Shown: positions 10,401 through 18,870, counted from the stretch's first letter. The stretch: 64,000 nucleotides of DNA from Sinomicrobium weinanense (GCF_018863395.1 NZ_JAHKRR010000002.1:372001-436000), one strand, 5' to 3'. Notes: a model not told the origin generated them from the sequence alone. Made by a program: numbers and translations.

Positions 10401-10814
10401 GCCAGGGAACTGGACCTGAAAAACGAATTTGAGGACATCGACATCCAGAACCTCATTCCCGAAGCATCGGGGTTACGGGAGGGCGAAGCCTCCGGTTTCC
10501 TGTCCAGATTACAGGAACTCGACACCACCTATGCCGGGATCAAGGCCAAACAGGAACCCGGGCATGTACTCCGTTATATCGGCGAACTCTCGGGCGACCT
10601 GCAACAGGACAAAGGGATACTCGAGGTAAAACTCGTGTCTGTACCCGAACAAAGTGCTCTCGGGCAGGTCAAAGGTTCCGATTCCATCTTTGAGATATAC
10701 ACCGAGTCTTATGGCGACCGCCCCCTTGTTGTTCAGGGTGCCGGAGCAGGTGCTAAAGTTACTGCCAGAGGAGTGTTCGGGGATATCCTGAGACTGGCGG
10801 ACAAAGGGGAGTGA
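7407..10814 (+). CDS. Trifunctional MetX / aspartokinase / homoserine dehydrogenase
   Basis: 1135 aa in one frame. Residues ~1-325 are a homoserine O-acetyltransferase (alpha/beta hydrolase) with nucleophile elbow GGSLGGGIAWEMAV, acid VGVDSDLFF and HSVHGHDAFLIE. Residues ~329-640 are aspartokinase (MKVLKFGGKSLANG; GRNGSNYTASLIA), followed by two ACT domains (~640-770). Residues ~777-1130 are homoserine dehydrogenase (NIAIFGHGLVGG; NVGAGLPLIDTI; GNDVGRKLLILARE). One chain thus holds the first and third steps of the aspartate pathway plus activation of homoserine for methionine. The start is TTG at 7407; an in-frame stop at 7389 rules out earlier starts. Controlled by the SAM-I riboswitch; ACT domains suggest feedback by threonine or methionine. 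Confidence 0.94.
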   Translation: MKSNLNQLEITDFVTDLGVKISRIPLSYQVFGKPLGEAPVIQVNHALTGNSDVAGEAGWWKDLIGEGKGIDTSVYTILAFNVPGNGYDGFVIDNYKDFVARDMARIFLLGLEQLQIEKLFALIGGSLGGGIAWEMAVLNPDITEHLIPIASDWKSTDWLIANCQVQEQFLVNSKQPVHDARMHAMLCYRTPASFKTRFNRTTNEELQVFNVESWLLHHGNKLQERFQLAAYKLMNQLLKTIDVTRERKEHFNVLESINANIHIVGVDSDLFFTAEENRETHKQLALAHDRVTYGEIHSVHGHDAFLIEFEQLEKLIAGIFQKGKNSNRMKVLKFGGKSLANGEGIHHALTIIEDKIKQGENITVVVSARGNATNELEEILAKAARNEDYSAQFEAFKTYQQADFDFVDFSEEFTKLEKLFEGVKLLGDFSSKVKDQILSKGEVISAKLITEVLRNKGINAVFTDTRKLIKTDEKFGNAQPLEKLSKDNVLAHFEEHNHDTVNIVTGFIGSNVKNETTTLGRNGSNYTASLIANFLDAGELQSYTHVDGIFTANPELVPDAQRIEQLSYNEANEMANFGATILHAKTIIPLIEKNIPLRILNTFNNDNQGTLITSSPNKEGIKSLSVLEDVALLNLEGRGLLGKAGVDARIFRALGESGISVSIISQGSSERGIGLVVDAENAARAIIELEKEFEKDFYSKDVNKISAVDDVSVISIVGQDLSTFHKPYNALIRNQVVPLLFNNTVTGKNVSLVVRKSDLHKALNVIHGEIFGISKKVNIAIFGHGLVGGTLIEQILSSADAIEKRKNIRLNIFAVANSRKLLLDKNGIREDWAASITSSKQHSEVNAVIDFAKKHHLENLVAIDNTANVDFVENYIELVNNGFDLISSNKIANTLSYNFYKELRETLEKNQKQYLYETNVGAGLPLIDTIKLLHLSGENITGIKGVFSGSLSYLFNTFSVEDRPFSEILQEAVDNGFTEPDPREDLSGNDVGRKLLILARELDLKNEFEDIDIQNLIPEASGLREGEASGFLSRLQELDTTYAGIKAKQEPGHVLRYIGELSGDLQQDKGILEVKLVSVPEQSALGQVKGSDSIFEIYTESYGDRPLVVQGAGAGAKVTARGVFGDILRLADKGE

Positions 10815-10934
10815 GAGGCGTGAGAAAGTGAGAGGTGTGAGATGCTAGATTTAGATTAACACTTGCTTGGCTTAGCGATGGGTTTGAACCGGATTAAGGC
10901 TAAAGAATTTTAACCCCAATTAAATCATATACAG

Positions 10935-12338
10935 ATGTACCACCATTTACAAAAGGAACTCAACGAACTGGATACCCTGCTGGACAAGGTAAGGAAGCAA
11001 GGTGTTCATTATCTCAAAAACCTGAGGCAAAGACCTGCTTCGACCACACATCAGGTGGGCGATGCTCCCGGATTGAACGAGGAAGGACTGGGGGCCGAAG
11101 GTACTTTGGAACTGTTCAATCAAAGGCTGGAACCCCTGATGGTGTCTTCTTCGGGCCCCAGGTATCTCGGTTTTGTTATCGGCGGTTCCACGCCGGCTTC
11201 CATTGCCGGCGACTGGCTGGCTTCGATATATGATCAGAATACACAGACCGTTGAGGGGCAGGGAGATATTTCTGCTGTCATTGAACTGGAGACCATAAAA
11301 CTCCTCCTCGATCTCTTTGAACTGCCTCCGGACTTTTTCGGCGGTTTTGTTACCGGGGCTACCATGTCCAATTTTACCTGCCTGGCCGTGGCCAGGCAAT
11401 GGTATGGCAGGGAACTGGGAAAAGACTATGCCAAAGACGGTATCCGTGATGATGTACATATCCTTACTACAACACCCCATTCGTCTTCCGTAAAGTCCCT
11501 GGCCATGCTCGGCCTGGGCAGCAGGAACATTACAAAGGTCAACACCCTTAAAGGAAACCGGGAGGCCATGGATATCGACGAACTGGAAAATAAGATCGAA
11601 GAACTGCAGGGCAGCCCCTTTATCCTTATATCCAGTGCCGGAACCGTAAACACCGTTGATTTCGACGATTTTAAAGCCATTGCAAAGCTCAGGCAAAAAC
11701 ACCGTTTCTGGTGGCATATCGACGCCGCTTTTGGCGGGTTTGCCATCTGCTCCCCTGCCTATAAACACCTGATGGACGGCTGGGAACAGGCCGACAGTAT
11801 TACGGTGGACTGTCATAAATGGTTGAATGTGCCCTATGAGAGTGCATTCTTCCTGGTCCGGGAAGAACATAAACTGTTACAGGCAGAGACTTTTCAGAAC
11901 TCCAACGCCCCCTATCTCGGCGACCCGATGGAAAATTTCAACTACCTCAATTTCCTGCCCGAAAATTCCAGGAGACTGAAGGCGCTCCCCGTTTGGTTCT
12001 CACTGACGGCATATGGCAAAAAAGGCTATCGGGACATTGTGGAAAATGCCATCGAAATGACACAACTGTTCGGGAATTTTATCGAACAAAACCCTTATTT
12101 TGAGCTACTGGCTCCGGTAAGGCTCAATACCGTTTGTTTTACATTGGCCGGAGCGGAAAACCAGGATAAGGTAAACGCTTTTCTAACGGCATTGAACGAT
12201 ACGGGAAAAGTTTTTATGACACCCACGGTGTATAACAGCAAAAAAGGTGTCCGGGCGGCTTTTGTGAACTGGATGACGGACACCAGGGATATAGATATTA
12301 TTACAAAGGAAATGAATCTTGTAATAAAAAAAGTATAA
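10935..12338 (+). CDS. PLP-dependent group II decarboxylase
   Basis: 467 aa, glutamate/aromatic-L-amino-acid decarboxylase family. Visible: GGFVTGATMSNFTCLAVARQ (phosphate-binding region), HIDAAFGGFAI (Asp to the pyridine N, Ala stacking), and DCHKWLNVPYES with the PLP Lys at K295. It removes the alpha-carboxyl from an amino acid in the cytosol; the substrate (Glu, Asp, Tyr, Trp or other) cannot be decided. It lies between the riboswitch-controlled MetX fusion and metZ but has its own 120-nt gap, so it is probably a separate unit. Confidence 0.9.
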   Translation: MYHHLQKELNELDTLLDKVRKQGVHYLKNLRQRPASTTHQVGDAPGLNEEGLGAEGTLELFNQRLEPLMVSSSGPRYLGFVIGGSTPASIAGDWLASIYDQNTQTVEGQGDISAVIELETIKLLLDLFELPPDFFGGFVTGATMSNFTCLAVARQWYGRELGKDYAKDGIRDDVHILTTTPHSSSVKSLAMLGLGSRNITKVNTLKGNREAMDIDELENKIEELQGSPFILISSAGTVNTVDFDDFKAIAKLRQKHRFWWHIDAAFGGFAICSPAYKHLMDGWEQADSITVDCHKWLNVPYESAFFLVREEHKLLQAETFQNSNAPYLGDPMENFNYLNFLPENSRRLKALPVWFSLTAYGKKGYRDIVENAIEMTQLFGNFIEQNPYFELLAPVRLNTVCFTLAGAENQDKVNAFLTALNDTGKVFMTPTVYNSKKGVRAAFVNWMTDTRDIDIITKEMNLVIKKV

Positions 12339-12374
12339 TCCCCAGGAATAAACAAAAAGCACTAAACGTGTAAA

Positions 12375-12956
12375 ATGAAGTACCATACGTCAAAATCGGA
12401 AGATGAGATTTTACCCAATAAACTAAGGCTTACCGATCCGAAAATAATCGGAGAGGAAGAGTACAAAGGTTTTTTAAGAGCCGAAATTCGTTATGAAATG
12501 CAATTGAACGAATTAGAGATATTCTCATGGTCTTTTATTGCTAAAGTCCATAAAGCTGCTTTAGAACATCTTTATGATTTTGCAGGTACTTTACGACAGG
12601 TAAATATATCTAAAGGAGGCTTCCTGTTCCCTGCCGCAAAATTTTTACCCGACATTATCAAGGAATTTGAAAAGGATTTTCTACTTTCTCTACCAAAAAG
12701 ATATGATAGTTATGAAAATTTAATTACACACATAGCTCCACTACATGCAGAATTTCTATTTATTCATCCTTTCAGGGAAGGAAACGGAAGAACTGCAAGA
12801 TTGCTGGCCAACCTGATAGCCCTGAAGCATGGTTTTAGAAGATTTTCATTTAACAAAATTACCGATAAGAATATGAAAGCCTATATAGCAGCCGTACAAG
12901 CTGCTTCGCACAAAAAATATGAGCCTATGATAGCTTTTTTCAGGAATCTGGAGTAG
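12375..12956 (+). CDS. Fic/DOC-family AMPylase toxin
   Basis: 193 aa. The catalytic motif HPFREGNGRTAR spans residues 131-142, with all key positions of HPFx(D/E)GNGRxxR present (H131, E135, N137, R139, R142). Fic enzymes transfer AMP from ATP to a hydroxyl on a target protein. No inhibitory S/TxxxE(G/N) helix is evident in the protein itself, which suggests class I (antitoxin in trans). The expected motif is in the small opposite-strand gene whose end overlaps this one by 17 nt. Lower GC than the flanking metabolic genes suggests acquisition. Confidence 0.92.
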   Translation: MKYHTSKSEDEILPNKLRLTDPKIIGEEEYKGFLRAEIRYEMQLNELEIFSWSFIAKVHKAALEHLYDFAGTLRQVNISKGGFLFPAAKFLPDIIKEFEKDFLLSLPKRYDSYENLITHIAPLHAEFLFIHPFREGNGRTARLLANLIALKHGFRRFSFNKITDKNMKAYIAAVQAASHKKYEPMIAFFRNLE

Positions 12957-13113
12957 CGATATCTTTTCGAAGGTCATTCACGACTTCCCTACGGATTTCC
13001 TGTGCTCTTTTCTTAGATATTTTAATTCCTTCAATACGAAAAGATGCTATTTGCGACTCCATTGCGTAGTGTGAAACCGATTCTATATTTTTATATTTTT
13101 TAGAAGAACACAT
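12940..13113 (-). CDS. VbhA-like Fic antitoxin (57 aa)
   Basis: A 57-residue frame from ATG at 13113 to TGA at 12942-12940. It contains ASFRIEGIKISKKRAQEI: S24-F-R-I-E28-G29 fits the class I Fic inhibition motif (S/T)xxxE(G/N), and the surrounding helix resembles Bartonella VbhA (ALASQRLEGLEPD). The Glu of this motif blocks ATP gamma-phosphate placement in the Fic active site. Residues 33-52 are basic and helical. The gene is convergent with fic, overlapping its last 17 nt, unlike the usual antitoxin-then-toxin operon. The product therefore has its own promoter, reading from the metZ side. Confidence 0.82.
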   Translation of the reverse strand: MCSSKKYKNIESVSHYAMESQIASFRIEGIKISKKRAQEIRREVVNDLRKDIATPDS

Positions 13114-13170
13114 AAATCAAAAGTACGAAAAATACTAAACTTAAACAACAGCATAAACCTTTTATAAACA

Positions 13171-14340
13171 ATGAAAAAACAACATTTTGAAACCGACGCT
13201 GTCCGAACCCGTATCGAAAAAACGGAATTCCTGGAACACACCAGCCCTTTATATCTCACCTCCAGTTTTGTCTTTGAAGACGCCGAGGATATGAGAGCTT
13301 CCTTTGCGGAAGAAAAGGAACGGAATATATACAGCCGCTTTACCAACCCCAATACTTCGGAATTTGTAGAAAAGATCTGTAAAATGGAAGGTGCCGAAAG
13401 CGGTTATGCCTTTGCTACCGGAATGGCGGCGGTATTTTCTACCTTTGCAGCCCTGCTGAACAGCGGCGACCACATCGTTTCGGCCCGTTCGGTCTTTGGG
13501 TCCACACATACCTTATTCACCAAGTTTTTGCCGAAGTGGAACATCAGCACTTCCTATTTTAAGGTTAGTGAGACCGAAAGAATAGAGTCGCTCATACAGC
13601 CCAATACCAAAATACTGTTCGCGGAAACCCCTACCAACCCCGCCGTGGATATCCTTGACCTCGAATTGCTCGGAAATATTGCCAAAAAGCATAACCTTAT
13701 CCTGGTGATCGACAATTGTTTTGCCACACCCTACCTGCAAAACCCGATAAAGTTCGGTGCCGATCTGGTCATCCATTCCGCCACCAAGCTGATCGACGGG
13801 CAGGGCCGTGTATTGGGAGGAATTACCGTAGGAAGTAAAGACCTCATCCGGGAGATCTATCTCTTTTCCCGAAATACGGGGCCATCACTTTCCCCCTTCA
13901 ACGCATGGGTACTGTCCAAAAGTCTGGAAACTCTGGCTGTACGTGTAGACAGGCACTGTGAAAATGCGATGAAAGTTGCCGAATTTTTAGAAGACCATTC
14001 CAAAGTAAACTGGGTAAAATATCCTTTCCTGAAATCACATCCGCAGTATGAAGTGGCCAAAAAACAGATGAAGGCGGGAGGCTGCGTCGTGGCCTTTGAG
14101 GTCAAAGGAGGTGTTGAAGCCGGAAGAAAATTCCTCAATGCCATAAAACTGTGTTCACTTTCGGCCAACCTGGGAGATACACGGACCATTGTAACCCACC
14201 CCGCATCGACCACGCACAGCAAGCTCAACGAGGAGGACCGCCTCGAGGTAAGCATCACCGACGGATTGGTAAGAATATCGGTAGGACTGGAAAATGTAGA
14301 GGATATCATTGCCGACCTCGACCAGGCATTACTATCCTGA
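13171..14340 (+). CDS. metZ: O-acyl-homoserine sulfhydrylase / trans-sulfuration enzyme
   Basis: 389 aa, Cys/Met-metabolism PLP family. Marks: YSRFTNPNTSEFVEKICKMEGAESGYAFATGMAAV, DNCFATPYLQNP, HSATKLIDGQGRVLGG with PLP Lys K206, and GDTRTIVTHPASTTH. It converts O-acetyl- (or O-succinyl-) homoserine plus sulfide to homocysteine. As the upstream fusion has a MetX acetyltransferase domain, O-acetylhomoserine is the likely substrate. The name metZ is used by homology; MetB-like cystathionine synthase activity cannot be excluded. No riboswitch is seen directly upstream. Confidence 0.88.
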   Translation: MKKQHFETDAVRTRIEKTEFLEHTSPLYLTSSFVFEDAEDMRASFAEEKERNIYSRFTNPNTSEFVEKICKMEGAESGYAFATGMAAVFSTFAALLNSGDHIVSARSVFGSTHTLFTKFLPKWNISTSYFKVSETERIESLIQPNTKILFAETPTNPAVDILDLELLGNIAKKHNLILVIDNCFATPYLQNPIKFGADLVIHSATKLIDGQGRVLGGITVGSKDLIREIYLFSRNTGPSLSPFNAWVLSKSLETLAVRVDRHCENAMKVAEFLEDHSKVNWVKYPFLKSHPQYEVAKKQMKAGGCVVAFEVKGGVEAGRKFLNAIKLCSLSANLGDTRTIVTHPASTTHSKLNEEDRLEVSITDGLVRISVGLENVEDIIADLDQALLS

Positions 14341-14412
14341 CAGGAAACTCCTGCCGGTCATAAAAAAATCCAAAAGTCACTGCGGGCATATCATTAATTG
14401 AAAAGGATTTTC

Positions 14413-14420
14413 TAATTTTG
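14413..14420 (+). promoter_or_regulatory. -7 promoter element TAATTTTG
   Basis: Exact match to the flavobacterial -7 consensus TAnnTTTG, 35 nt before the DUF2911 start codon. The nearest upstream TTG (14398-14400) is only 12 nt away rather than the usual 17-23. Confidence 0.4.
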
Positions 14421-14454
14421 AAACCTGTCAATACGCAACCCAATTATTTATATT

Positions 14455-14997
14455 ATGAGACATTATATCAGCTTATTCATACTTGTCACTGCCATGACAT
14501 TTGCACCGGAGATCCACGCCCAAAAATTCAGCGGGCCGGACAAAAGTCCGCATGACATTGCCTATTACCGTACCGGCCGGAAGGCCCCTCCTATTGTAAA
14601 AGTAATTTACGGAAGGCCGCAAAAGAAAGGCAGGCCCGTTGCCGGAACCCTGATCCCTTTTGATGCGGTATGGCGTACCGGGGCCAATGAAGCCACGGAG
14701 ATCACCTTTTTTAAGGATGTGATATTCGGAGACAAGGAAGTAAAGGCCGGGACCTATTCCCTTTTTAGCCTTCCCGGCAGGAAAGAATGGGTGATCATCC
14801 TTAACAGCGATACCGATGTCTGGGGTGCTTTCGATTACAACGAAGCTCACGATGTGGCCCGTACTACGGTACCTGCAAGCTCGGACAGCAAGTCGCTGGA
14901 ATCGTTTTCCATCACTTTTGAACCCGGAGATAACGGAGCGGATATGTACCTGGGATGGGACACGGTCAGGGTAAAGATCCCGATCCGCGAAAAATAG
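14455..14997 (+). CDS. Secreted DUF2911 protein
   Basis: 180 aa with a signal peptide (MRHYISLFILVTAMTFAPEIHAQ). The mature part holds the DUF2911 signature: SPHDIAYYRTGRKAPPIVKVIYGRPQKKGR, VWRTGANEATEITFFKDV, AGTYSLFSLPG and WVIILN. This is a family of periplasmic or surface proteins common in Bacteroidota, of unknown function. A perfect -7 box lies 35 nt upstream and a strong bidirectional terminator follows. Confidence 0.85.
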   Translation: MRHYISLFILVTAMTFAPEIHAQKFSGPDKSPHDIAYYRTGRKAPPIVKVIYGRPQKKGRPVAGTLIPFDAVWRTGANEATEITFFKDVIFGDKEVKAGTYSLFSLPGRKEWVIILNSDTDVWGAFDYNEAHDVARTTVPASSDSKSLESFSITFEPGDNGADMYLGWDTVRVKIPIREK

Positions 14998-15017
14998 TTT
15001 TTTAATTGTACCCAGAG

Positions 15018-15061
15018 AATCCGGGAATTTTCCACTGTGGAAACTTTCCGGATTTTTTTTT
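15018..15061. terminator. Intrinsic terminator between convergent genes
   Basis: Stem AATCCGG (15018-15024) with CCGGATT (15048-15054), inner stem TTTCCAC/GTGGAAA, followed by a run of T to 15061. It terminates the rightward DUF2911 gene; the A-rich left side is too weak to be sure about the leftward direction. Confidence 0.8.
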
Positions 15062-15151
15062 GCCCGGATTTTAGAAACTGTCTAAGTTTTATCCCCTTCG
15101 GCAAGTAGTTTCCGGGTTTACCGAAGTGCTCAGGCAACGCCTTCGGTTATT

Positions 15152-16777
15152 TTAATACACCTTCTTCCCTCCTACAAATGTCCTTTCGACTTTCATTCCG
15201 GGAATTTCTTCGAGAGAAGCCTCCATGATGTCCTTATCCAAAACGATAAAATCGGCAAACTTTCCGGGGGCTATGCTTCCTTTTTCATCTTCTTCAAAAT
15301 TGGAATATGCAGCCCAGATAGTCATTCCGCGTAATGCTTCTTCCCTGCTCAGGGCATCTTCGGGCTGAAATCCTTTGTCGGGGTAACCTTCCAGGTCTTT
15401 TCTGGCCACTGCGGCGTAGAAGGTATAAAAGGGGTTTACATGTTCTACCGGGAAATCGGTGCCCAATGCAATGACCCCTGCCTTGTTCAGCAAGGTTTTA
15501 TAGGCATATCCCCCTTTCAGTCGTTGTTCTCCCAGCCTGTCCCCTGCCCAGTACATATCACTCGTAGCATGTGTAGGTTGTACGGAAGGAATAATACCCT
15601 GTTCAAAACAATCGAAATCTTCCGGGCTTATGATCTGGGCATGTTCTATTTTCCACCGCCTGTCTTTCTTACCATTCAATGCCCCGGCGTAGGCCCTGAG
15701 TACGGCAACATTGGCAGAATCTCCTATGGCATGGGTATTCATCTGGTAGTCGGAGGCCGCGATCTTTTTGGCCAGGGCTTCGATATTTTTCACAGGGGTG
15801 ACCATGGCTCCGTAATGCCCGTCCTGATCTGAATACGGGGTTTTCAAAGCTGCTCCCCTGGACCCCAATGCCCCGTCTGCATATACTTTTATGGAACGGA
15901 CATCCAGTTTGTCGGTCTTTTGTATTCCCCTGGATAAATAATAGTTTACATCCTTTTCGCTGTTACGCACCATGGCGTATATCCGGATATCCAGGGTATT
16001 CATACGTTGCAGGCTGTCTATGAGTTCTATGGTTTCCCTCGAAAGCCCCGCATCGTTCACCGTGGTAAGTCCGTAGCCAAAGCATATTTGCTGGGCATCT
16101 TTAAGGGCATTGATCTGCATTTCCTTATCGGGCGGAGGTAATATGGCATCTACCAGGCTCATGGGGCCATCCACCAGTACTCCAGTAGGTTTTCCGTCTT
16201 TCAATACCACCTCTCCGTCATCTGCTTCGGTTTCTCCGGTAATACCTGCCATGTCCAGCATTTTCTGGTTCACCAGGTAGGCATGGCCATCTATACGCTC
16301 CAGGACCACTGGGGTATCGGGGAACAATTTGTCCAGTTTTTCCTTGTCGGGGAATGTTTTTACTTCCCAGTCGTTCTGGTCCCATCCCCTTCCCAGGATA
16401 ACGCTTTGCTCTTTTTCCTGTTGAAAGGCAAGGAGCTTTTCTACGATCTCATCAAAACTTTTGGTATCTCTCAGGTCAGCATACTGCTGATTCATCCCCA
16501 AACCGTAAAAATGACAGTGGGCATCGATAAACCCGGGAATGATCGTTTTCCCGTTCGCATCTATGATCTCTGTGGCAGAAAACCTCTCGCCGATCTCATC
16601 TGAAGTACCTATGGCTACAAATTTCCCGTCTTTCACCGCAAAGGCCTCCGCTTTTTCAAAAGCGTTGTTTACGGTATATACATTAGCATTGATGACTACA
16701 ATATCAACGGGTTCTTTTTTCTTACAGGAATGGACGATGAGTGCCAGCACCAAAAGGGCAAATAGAGTTTTTTTCAT
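15152..16777 (-). CDS. Lipoprotein amidohydrolase (YtcJ-like)
   Basis: 541 aa. The N-terminus is a lipoprotein signal with lipobox LIVHSC (Cys about residue 18) followed by KKK. The rest is a metal-dependent amidohydrolase of the YtcJ/ExoD class: GFIDAHCHFYGLG (metal-binding HxH), IYADGALGSRGAAL, HAIGDSANVAVL, KIEHAQIISPEDFD and GTDFPVEHVNPFYTF (metal Asp). Anchored in the inner or outer membrane, it should hydrolyse an amide, ester or ring bond of an unknown small molecule. Monocistronic, with a 220-nt gap to rluD. Confidence 0.9.
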   Translation of the reverse strand: MKKTLFALLVLALIVHSCKKKEPVDIVVINANVYTVNNAFEKAEAFAVKDGKFVAIGTSDEIGERFSATEIIDANGKTIIPGFIDAHCHFYGLGMNQQYADLRDTKSFDEIVEKLLAFQQEKEQSVILGRGWDQNDWEVKTFPDKEKLDKLFPDTPVVLERIDGHAYLVNQKMLDMAGITGETEADDGEVVLKDGKPTGVLVDGPMSLVDAILPPPDKEMQINALKDAQQICFGYGLTTVNDAGLSRETIELIDSLQRMNTLDIRIYAMVRNSEKDVNYYLSRGIQKTDKLDVRSIKVYADGALGSRGAALKTPYSDQDGHYGAMVTPVKNIEALAKKIAASDYQMNTHAIGDSANVAVLRAYAGALNGKKDRRWKIEHAQIISPEDFDCFEQGIIPSVQPTHATSDMYWAGDRLGEQRLKGGYAYKTLLNKAGVIALGTDFPVEHVNPFYTFYAAVARKDLEGYPDKGFQPEDALSREEALRGMTIWAAYSNFEEDEKGSIAPGKFADFIVLDKDIMEASLEEIPGMKVERTFVGGKKVY

Positions 16778-16997
16778 GGGGGTGATTATTTGTTAAGGCT
16801 TATGTAAAAATAGGAAAATACAAGTAACTCCTGAAATTTATTTGTCCGGGCTGTTTTCTTTTAAAGAAAAGCTAATGCTATATGCTTACCGATATGCCGG
16901 ATAAGATTATCCATTGATGTCTACCCGTCGGAACCATATCGCCGTTCCGGATACTTCAATCAACCGGAAAGATACACCGGAAAAATCTGTCTTATCC

Positions 16998-18032
16998 TCA
17001 CCCCTCTATGTGCCTGGAATAATTCCGCCACTTTTCCACGCAGGAGGACATATCTTCCGGCAGGGGCGAATCGAAGCTGAGGGACTCTCCCGTTACCGGG
17101 TGCTCAAACCCCAGGGTCTTGGCATGCAGAGCCTGCCTGGGCAATATTTTGAAACAGTTTTCCACAAACTGTTTATACTTGGTAAAGGTTGTCCCTTTCA
17201 GTATCTTCTCGCCTCCATAACGTTCATCGTTGAACAAAGTGTGCCCTATGTGCTTCATGTGCACACGTATCTGATGGGTACGGCCGGTCTCCAGCCTGCA
17301 CGACACCAGGGTTACATACCCCAGTCGTTCCAACACCCTGTAATGCGTCACGGCCTCTTTGCCGTGCGCCCCGTCTTCAAACACGGTCATCTGCAGACGG
17401 TTTTTAGGATGCCTTCCGATATGCCCTTCTATGGTTCCTTCGTCCTCTTCTACATTTCCCCATACCAGGGCCACGTATTCCCTTTCGCTGGTCTTTTCAA
17501 AAAACTGCCGGGCGAGATGTGTCATGGCCTTCTCGGTTTTGGCAATGACCAGCAGCCCGCTGGTATCCTTATCGATACGGTGCACCAGCCCGGGGCGCTC
17601 ATTGCTGTTTTGGGGAAGATGGTCAAAGTGATACACCAATGCATTGATCAGGGTTCCGCTGTAATTGCCATGACCGGGATGTACCACCATACCGGCCGGC
17701 TTGTTCACCACGAGTAGTGAATCGTCTTCATACACGATGTCGAGTGGTATGTTTTCCGGGGTCAGCAGAAATTCATATGGCGGATGTTCGAACAACACCT
17801 TCACCTCATCCCCGGCCTTTACCCTGTAATTGGATTTTACCGCTGTTCCGTTCACCCAGATATTGCCGTTCTTCGCTGCCTGTTGTATCTTGTTGCGGGT
17901 GGCATTCTCTATGAAGTTCATCAGGTATTTGTCTACCCTGAGAGGTTCCTGCCCCTTACCCGCCGTAAAATTGTAGTGTTCGTATAATTCGTCGTCCTGC
18001 TCCTGCTCTTCAATATCGTTATGCTCCGCCAT
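16998..18032 (-). CDS. rluD: 23S rRNA pseudouridine synthase, RluD family
   Basis: 344 aa from the ATG at 18032. An upstream in-frame extension to 18116 (Lys-rich MVMEVKKRKKKK) lies wholly within the preceding gene and is rejected. Residues ~25-80 form an S4 RNA-binding domain (LRVDKYLMNFIENATRNKIQQAAKNG). The RluA/RluD catalytic block RPGLVHRIDKDTSGLLVIAKT includes the catalytic Asp. Predicted to make pseudouridines in helix 69 of 23S rRNA. The start overlaps the end of the PASTA gene by 14 nt, indicating translational coupling. Confidence 0.92.
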   Translation of the reverse strand: MAEHNDIEEQEQDDELYEHYNFTAGKGQEPLRVDKYLMNFIENATRNKIQQAAKNGNIWVNGTAVKSNYRVKAGDEVKVLFEHPPYEFLLTPENIPLDIVYEDDSLLVVNKPAGMVVHPGHGNYSGTLINALVYHFDHLPQNSNERPGLVHRIDKDTSGLLVIAKTEKAMTHLARQFFEKTSEREYVALVWGNVEEDEGTIEGHIGRHPKNRLQMTVFEDGAHGKEAVTHYRVLERLGYVTLVSCRLETGRTHQIRVHMKHIGHTLFNDERYGGEKILKGTTFTKYKQFVENCFKILPRQALHAKTLGFEHPVTGESLSFDSPLPEDMSSCVEKWRNYSRHIEG

Positions 18033-18648
18033 TATCCTCGCTGTTAGTTTGCTCTGTTTCTGCCCCTTCGTCCCCGGACTCTTCTTCTTTTTTCTCTTCT
18101 TTACCTCCATTACCACATACCAGGTCTATTTTGGTGGTTTTCGGAAACTGATCGCCCGGCGCTATCTTTTTGCCCTGGTACTGGATATAATAGACCATGT
18201 CTTTTCCGATCTCATCTATATATTCCACCCGGCCTACTTCCAGCCCTACGGCCCGCAGCATGGACTCGGCATTACGACGGGTTACCTGTATAATGTTCGG
18301 CACACTCACTTCCCGGTAACCGGACGGGTTTATCGTAAGGTATATCTTCCTGTTTTCCTTCACCTTACTTCCTCCCGTGGGCTCCTGCTCTATTACGGAA
18401 TACCTGGGATAAGAAGGGTTGAAATTCGCTGAATCCAACACCTCGAACCTCAGATCGGCCTGGTCCAGGGTCTCTTTCACCTCGTTAAGGGTCTTTTTGG
18501 AAAGGTCGGGTACAGTGACAAATTCGCCGTGGTTCGTAGTGATCTTCAACCACTGTAAAGCCAGGATTATCAACGCAATGACAACCATCCCCGCTATGAT
18601 GATCTGGGCCAGGAAACTTTTACTTGCCAGGAATCTAAAAATGCTCAT
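18019..18648 (-). CDS. PASTA-domain membrane protein
   Basis: 209 aa. One N-terminal membrane anchor (IIIAGMVVIALIILALQWL, residues ~16-35) is followed by tandem PASTA domains in the periplasm: VTVPDLSKKTLNEVKETLDQADLRFEVLDS, then VSVPNIIQVTRRNAESMLRAVGLEVGRVEY. The tail (~175-209) is a Glu/Lys/Asp-rich low-complexity stretch. PASTA domains bind peptidoglycan stem peptides. There is no kinase or transpeptidase domain, so this is a stand-alone sensor or scaffold. Co-transcribed with rluD; divergent from ddl. Confidence 0.88.
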   Translation of the reverse strand: MSIFRFLASKSFLAQIIIAGMVVIALIILALQWLKITTNHGEFVTVPDLSKKTLNEVKETLDQADLRFEVLDSANFNPSYPRYSVIEQEPTGGSKVKENRKIYLTINPSGYREVSVPNIIQVTRRNAESMLRAVGLEVGRVEYIDEIGKDMVYYIQYQGKKIAPGDQFPKTTKIDLVCGNGGKEEKKEEESGDEGAETEQTNSEDNGGA

Positions 18649-18696
18649 GTCCTTTATTTAGTTGACAAAGATATAAAAACTGTGGACTTTGATGGC

Positions 18697-18762
18697 AGGT
18701 GACCGGTGACGGATGACGGGTGATCAGGTATCGTACCATCGGTCATCCGTCACCGGTCACCT
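18697..18762. repeat. Perfect 21-bp inverted repeat between PASTA gene and ddl
   Basis: Arms 18697-18717 (AGGTGACCGGTGACGGATGAC) and 18742-18762 are exact reverse complements around a 24-bp loop. It is placed between divergent genes, so it is not a terminator. It is probably one of the interspersed palindromic repeats of this genome. Confidence 0.75.
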
Positions 18763-18870
18763 GTCCCCTGATACTTCATTCCGAAATTTAATCCTGAAAG
18801 TTTTTTTATCTTTTGATTTATTAATGATACTTTTGATTAAACGAATTTAAGGAACTCTTTCGTGTAGCTC

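Noticed and set aside
16914-17717. 267-codon plus-strand frame
   Set aside because: Antisense shadow of the rluD gene; composition reflects the opposite strand.
18033-18116. N-terminal extension of RluD
   Set aside because: The Lys-rich extension is entirely inside the PASTA gene in another frame; the ATG at 18032 fits the family.
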